Positions 6,701 to 9,053 of a DNA stretch of 9,053 bases are shown in pieces. The translations under genes and the position numbers were made by a program. Each line of letters starts with the position of its first letter. Positions within the stretch are counted from its first letter, which is position 1. The DNA is from Marisimplicoccus sp965655775 (GTDB taxonomy: Bacteria > Bacteroidota > Bacteroidia > Flavobacteriales > Flavobacteriaceae), in assembly GCA_965655775.1 (NCBI GenBank), contig CBFHHV010000035.1, positions 1 to 9,053 on the forward strand, in the 5' to 3' direction. Below the pieces are notes generated by a model. That model saw only the letters and a program-made list of their open reading frames with translations. It searched no databases and had not been told where the DNA came from.

Positions 6701-6837
6701 GGTTTCTACAATTAATACTTACTTCCTCTATTTTATATGGTCTATACTCTATAATAGATAATGACTGGAGCGGTTTAATATGGTTAATTGGAGGTCTTTC
6801 CTTTCTTTTTTTAAGTAATAAATGGATGAAAAAATGA
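6697..6837 (+). CDS. 46-aa two-helix membrane miniprotein
   Basis: The ATG at 6697 overlaps the TGA stop of the lipoprotein hydrolase (ATGA). The 46 residues contain two hydrophobic stretches, about 3-20 (F-L-Q-L-I-L-T-S-S) and 27-40 (L-I-W-L-I-G-G-L-S), joined by a polar D-N-D-W-S turn, and end W-M-K-K. That is a helical hairpin in the inner membrane. The ATGA overlap and clean topology support a real coding sequence. No family is recognised. Its own stop again overlaps an ATG (6834), which opens the 14-codon ORF. Confidence 0.65.
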   Translation: MRFLQLILTSSILYGLYSIIDNDWSGLIWLIGGLSFLFLSNKWMKK

Positions 6838-6878
6838 AAATACCAAAAGATTTAATGTTCGAATATTTACTCCATTAG
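6834..6878 (+). pseudogene. 14-codon remnant resembling the start of the 73-aa gene
   Basis: An ATGA overlap with the previous stop opens a 14-codon frame, M-K-I-P-K-D-L-M-F-E-Y-L-L-H, then TAG. It aligns without gaps with the first 14 codons of the gene at 5357 (M-H-I-P-E-N-L-K-F-D-Y-L-L-S): eight residues are identical and others are conservative. The resemblance stops exactly where the frame stops. The last 12 bases overlap the 3' end of the convergent SnoaL-like gene. The simplest reading is the 5' stub of a duplicated small gene whose remainder was lost, but a functional short peptide cannot be excluded. Confidence 0.5.
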
Positions 6879-7397
6879 TCCAAGCTGTCTATAGAAATCA
6901 AGATTATCAAAAAAGTCTTGTTCTTGCTTAATCTTTCCATCTTCCATTAGGATTAGAGTAGTTCCTGATAAGTCAACTTTACTACCTGTTGCAGGTATGC
7001 CAAAGAAATCACCATCATGAGTACCCTTAAAATTCCAATGCTTTACTAATTTGTCGCCCTCACCAAAGAGATCAACAAAGGTAAACTCAGCATCAGAGAA
7101 TCCATTTACATAATTACCATAATAGTTCTTTAGTGCTTCAATCCCAACCAAATCATCGCCTGGTAAAACAACTTTAACATCCTCTGTAAAGTAATCACTG
7201 TTTATTATATCCATATCTCCTTTGAAGAACTTATCCCATACCATTTCGTATGTTGATGAATTTTGTGAAAGTTTAATGCTCTTATTTTCTAAGTTTATAT
7301 ATTTCTCCGGAATATTTGTACACCCTACAAAGATTAGGGTAATCAATGCAACGTTAAAAATATTCTTAAACGTTGTATGTAAGTCTGATTTTCTCAT
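6867..7397 (-). CDS. SnoaL-like (NTF2-fold) lipoprotein
   Basis: The 176-aa product has a longer lipoprotein signal ending F-V-G-Cys26. From about residue 48 it is a SnoaL-like polyketide-cyclase/NTF2-fold domain: D-Y-F-T-E-D-V near 68-74, the G-I-E-A-L-K-N-Y-Y segment at 85-93, the W-N-F-K-G-T-H-D-G at 121-129, the G-I-P-A-T-G hallmark at 133-138, and a C-terminal G-K-I-K-Q-E followed by a D-F-Y-R-Q-L-G tail. The family is a small cone-shaped ligand-binding or isomerase/hydrolase fold; members as lipoproteins are of unknown function. It converges on the plus-strand cluster with a 12-base overlap with the 14-codon ORF and no visible terminator. It is divergent from the LOG gene. Confidence 0.85.
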   Translation of the reverse strand: MRKSDLHTTFKNIFNVALITLIFVGCTNIPEKYINLENKSIKLSQNSSTYEMVWDKFFKGDMDIINSDYFTEDVKVVLPGDDLVGIEALKNYYGNYVNGFSDAEFTFVDLFGEGDKLVKHWNFKGTHDGDFFGIPATGSKVDLSGTTLILMEDGKIKQEQDFFDNLDFYRQLGLME

Positions 7398-7404
7398 TTT
7401 TAAA

Positions 7405-7424
7405 AGTTTAAAGTTTATAGTTTA
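7405..7424 (-). repeat. Three heptad-spaced AGTTTA repeats in the leader of the SnoaL-like gene
   Basis: The hexamer AGTTTA occurs at 7405, 7412 and 7419, each 7 bases apart (TAAACT on the coding strand). The array ends 7 bases before the ATG at 7397. It could be a ribosome-loading or regulator-binding array or a chance AT-rich run. Confidence 0.45.
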
Positions 7425-7436
7425 CTTAAATTTAAG
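7425..7436. repeat. 12-bp perfect palindrome in the divergent promoter gap
   Basis: CTTAAATTTAAG is a perfect inverted repeat directly beside the AGTTTA heptads and 7 bases downstream (minus strand) of the TATAAT-like element. Its position, near the expected transcription start, is suitable for an operator, but no regulator is known here. Confidence 0.3.
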
Positions 7437-7443
7437 AAAATAA

Positions 7444-7470
7444 ATTATAGTACATTTAAATGATTGTCAA
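7444..7470 (-). promoter_or_regulatory. Sigma70-like promoter candidate for the SnoaL-like gene
   Basis: On the minus strand a perfect TTGACA (7470-7465) is followed after 15 bases by a perfect TATAAT (7449-7444). Transcription would start near 7437 and give a leader of about 40 bases. The 15-base spacer is shorter than the usual 17. Bacteroidota housekeeping promoters normally use TTTG and TAnnTTTG instead, so the match is noteworthy but uncertain. Confidence 0.35.
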
Positions 7471-7476
7471 TTATTT

Positions 7477-8163
7477 ATGAAAGTATCTAAGAACAAGAAA
7501 TGGAATGAAATAAAAACAAATGACTCATGGTCCATATTTAAAATAATGGGTGAATTCGTTGAAGGATATGAGAAATTAAGTGCTATTGGTCCTTGTATAT
7601 CAATTTTTGGTTCTGCAAGAACAAAACCAGAGGATAAATATTATAAACTTGCTGAAGAAATTGCTGCTGAAATAGTAAATAGAGGCTATGGAGTAATTAC
7701 TGGCGGTGGCCCAGGGATTATGGAAGCTGCCAATAAGGGTGCTAATATGAATAAAGGCAAATCTGTTGGTTTGTGTATAAAACTTCCGCTTGAGGAAATA
7801 AATAATAAGTTTATAGATAAAGATAAAGAGTTGAATTTTGATTACTTCTTTGTAAGAAAAGTTATGTTTGTAAAGTACGCACAAGGGTTTGTTGTAATGC
7901 CTGGAGGGTTTGGAACACTGGATGAAGTTTTTGAGGCTATTACTTTAATCCAAACTAACAAAGCAGAAAAGTTCCCTATTATACTTGTATGCTCAGAATT
8001 TTGGGAAGGTATGCTTGACTGGATTAAGAAAATTCTTTTAAAAGAAAATAAAAATATAAGTAGTAAAGATCTTGATTTGATCAAAATTGCTGATACTAAA
8101 GAAGATGTATTAAATATTCTTGAGGAATTTCATAACAATTATGCATTTAGTCCAAACTTCTAA
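7477..8163 (+). CDS. LOG-family nucleoside 5'-monophosphate phosphoribohydrolase (TIGR00730)
   Basis: The 228-aa cytoplasmic protein has the Rossmann-like LOG fold, long mis-annotated as lysine decarboxylase. Visible motifs are S-I-F-G-S-A-R near residue 43, the nucleotide loop G-G-G-P-G-I-M-E-A-A at 76-85, R127-K128 in the F-F-V-R-K segment, and the signature P-G-G-F-G-T-L-D-E at 142-150 with catalytic Glu150. Family members cleave the N-glycosidic bond of AMP or cytokinin ribotides, releasing the base and ribose 5-phosphate. The extra N-terminal helix (W-S-I-F-K-I-M-G-E-F-V) and the length fit the larger flavobacterial subgroup. The gene begins the rightward operon: the next start is 10 bases after its stop. 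No Shine-Dalgarno is seen; a weak TACATTTA element at 7451-7458 could be its -7. Confidence 0.93.
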   Translation: MKVSKNKKWNEIKTNDSWSIFKIMGEFVEGYEKLSAIGPCISIFGSARTKPEDKYYKLAEEIAAEIVNRGYGVITGGGPGIMEAANKGANMNKGKSVGLCIKLPLEEINNKFIDKDKELNFDYFFVRKVMFVKYAQGFVVMPGGFGTLDEVFEAITLIQTNKAEKFPIILVCSEFWEGMLDWIKKILLKENKNISSKDLDLIKIADTKEDVLNILEEFHNNYAFSPNF

Positions 8164-8173
8164 ACTTTAATAA

Positions 8174-8578
8174 ATGAAAAAACTATTAGTTATATTTTTC
8201 TTCTTTGTTGCCTGTACAGGTAATTATCATCCAAAAGATGTTGGCGCTCTCTCTATACTCGAATATCCTCATAATAAAGAGTTAAATAAGTGGATAGAAA
8301 TAGATTCTCAATATGCTAAAGTATATCAGGTAAGAAGATACTTCGAAAATTTCGTTAAAAAAGACTTTTTTGAAGAAGAAGAAAATAAAATAGAATTTGG
8401 TAAACTTACTTGGTCTGATATGTCAGAATATCAAAAAGAATATGCAGAATTATTAAATAAATACCAGAAAAATTATAAAGACAGTAAAGAGTTAACTAGA
8501 TTTGTTGATTCTTTAATAATGATTGATTATCCAGTTATAAATGACTTTGTCAATAAAGTCTTTAAATTAGAATACTGA
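8174..8578 (+). CDS. Small hypothetical lipoprotein
   Basis: The 134-aa product has a very short, phenylalanine-rich lipoprotein signal ending F-V-A-Cys14, then T-G-N-Y without a surface-export signal, so it is predicted periplasmic. The mature part is highly charged and helical (V-K-K-D-F-F-E-E-E, then Y-Q-K-E-Y-A-E-L-L-N-K-Y-Q-K-N-Y), with an N-terminal polar region. I recognise no family. It lies 10 bases after the LOG gene and 11 bases before the S9 peptidase gene, all in the same direction, so it is almost certainly part of one operon with them. Confidence 0.8.
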   Translation: MKKLLVIFFFFVACTGNYHPKDVGALSILEYPHNKELNKWIEIDSQYAKVYQVRRYFENFVKKDFFEEEENKIEFGKLTWSDMSEYQKEYAELLNKYQKNYKDSKELTRFVDSLIMIDYPVINDFVNKVFKLEY

Positions 8579-8589
8579 TAAAAGAAAAT

Positions 8590-9053
8590 ATGAAAAAAAT
8601 AATAATTCTAAGTGTAATTTCCCTATATAGCTGTAATAATATGAATGTAACCCCCCCAATTGCAAAGAAAGTTGAAAAGAGACTAGAGATCCATAACGAT
8701 GTAAGAATTGATAACTACTATTGGCTAAATCAAAGAGAAAACCCTGAGGTTATTTCCTACTTAGATCAGGAAAATAAATACAAAGAGTCAAAACTTAAGT
8801 CAACTAAAAAACTTCAGAAGAAATTATTTAAAGAAATGAAGAGTAGGATAAAAGAAGATGATAACTCAGTTCCATACTTTTTAAATGATTATTGGTACAT
8901 AACTAAATATGAAAAAAATAAAGAGTATCCAATATATACGAGAAAATACATGAACCTTGAGGCAGAAGAGGAAATACTGATAGATGTAAACGAATTGGCA
9001 ATAGATTACGACTATTATCAAGTTTCTGGTATAAGTATTAGTCCTGATAACAA
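8590..9053 (+). CDS. Oligopeptidase B-like S9 prolyl oligopeptidase lipoprotein (3' end cut by window)
   Basis: From the ATG at 8590, 154 codons stay open to the window end. A lipoprotein signal ends L-Y-S-Cys15, so the enzyme is envelope-anchored, unlike the cytoplasmic enterobacterial PtrB. After T-P-P-I-A-K-K comes the N-terminal beta-propeller of family S9A: R-I-D-N-Y-Y-W-L near 38-45, an E-N-P-E-V turn, the R-I-K-E-D-D-N-S-V-P segment and the Y-W-Y-I-T-K-Y-E-K strand with E-Y-P-I-Y-T-R-K, then E-I-L-I-D-V-N-E. These are strong oligopeptidase B markers. The catalytic Ser/Asp/His domain would lie beyond the window. Expected activity is cleavage of short peptides after basic residues. A run of seven C at 8651-8657 lies just after the signal peptide. 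Confidence 0.88.
   Translation, partial: MKKIIILSVISLYSCNNMNVTPPIAKKVEKRLEIHNDVRIDNYYWLNQRENPEVISYLDQENKYKESKLKSTKKLQKKLFKEMKSRIKEDDNSVPYFLNDYWYITKYEKNKEYPIYTRKYMNLEAEEEILIDVNELAIDYDYYQVSGISISPDN

Noticed and set aside
7600..8084. Two minus-strand open frames under the LOG gene
   Set aside because: They are shadows of the well-supported LOG coding sequence, with low-complexity hydrophobic translations.
1..9053. CRISPR array, transposase, toxin-antitoxin pair, phage genes or tRNA
   Set aside because: I looked on both strands and saw no spaced repeats, terminal inverted repeats, DDE-type genes, paired toxin-antitoxin genes or tRNA-like fold.

Overview
The window is AT-rich and densely coded. 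It looks like a chromosomal segment of a marine-type flavobacterium (Bacteroidota). The grounds are the very low G+C, the near absence of Shine-Dalgarno sequences before start codons, the many lipoproteins with short signal peptides, two lipoproteins carrying the Bacteroidota surface-export pattern C-x-K-D-D, and proteins of typical flavobacterial form (LOG family, S9 prolyl oligopeptidase lipoprotein, SnoaL-like lipoprotein, COG3509-type esterase). This taxonomic call is inferred from sequence style only. No IS element, CRISPR array, tRNA or rRNA is visible. No gene-free stretch exceeds 300 bases; the longest gaps are about 100 bases or less.

Left part (1-2988). A membrane-anchored rhodanese (minus, cut by the window edge) overlaps the end of a major facilitator transporter (minus). 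The transporter's conserved first helix has no ATG, GTG or TTG start in front of it. Divergent from it is a small surface-type lipoprotein of unknown function (plus). This converges on an isochorismatase-family hydrolase (minus), whose start overlaps the end of a small secreted protein (minus).

Centre (3091-6878). A three-helix membrane protein (plus) is followed by a clear intrinsic terminator. The terminator lies only 7 nt before the next gene. A compact plus-strand cluster follows: a signal-peptide beta-rich, probably outer-membrane protein; a surface-type lipoprotein esterase; a 73-aa acidic helical protein; a 53-aa zinc-ribbon protein with a C-terminal membrane helix; a second alpha/beta-hydrolase lipoprotein; a 46-aa two-helix membrane protein; and a 14-codon ORF that resembles the first 14 codons of the 73-aa gene. 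I read this cluster as a possible two-stage envelope ester-hydrolysis module, one enzyme predicted on the cell surface and one in the periplasm. The substrate is unknown and the joint role is inference.

Right part (6867-9053). A SnoaL-like lipoprotein (minus) converges on and slightly overlaps the end of the cluster. Its leader has a sigma70-like promoter candidate, three heptad repeats and a palindrome. Divergent from it is a plus-strand operon of a LOG-family phosphoribohydrolase, a small lipoprotein of unknown function and a lipoprotein oligopeptidase B-like S9 peptidase that runs off the end.
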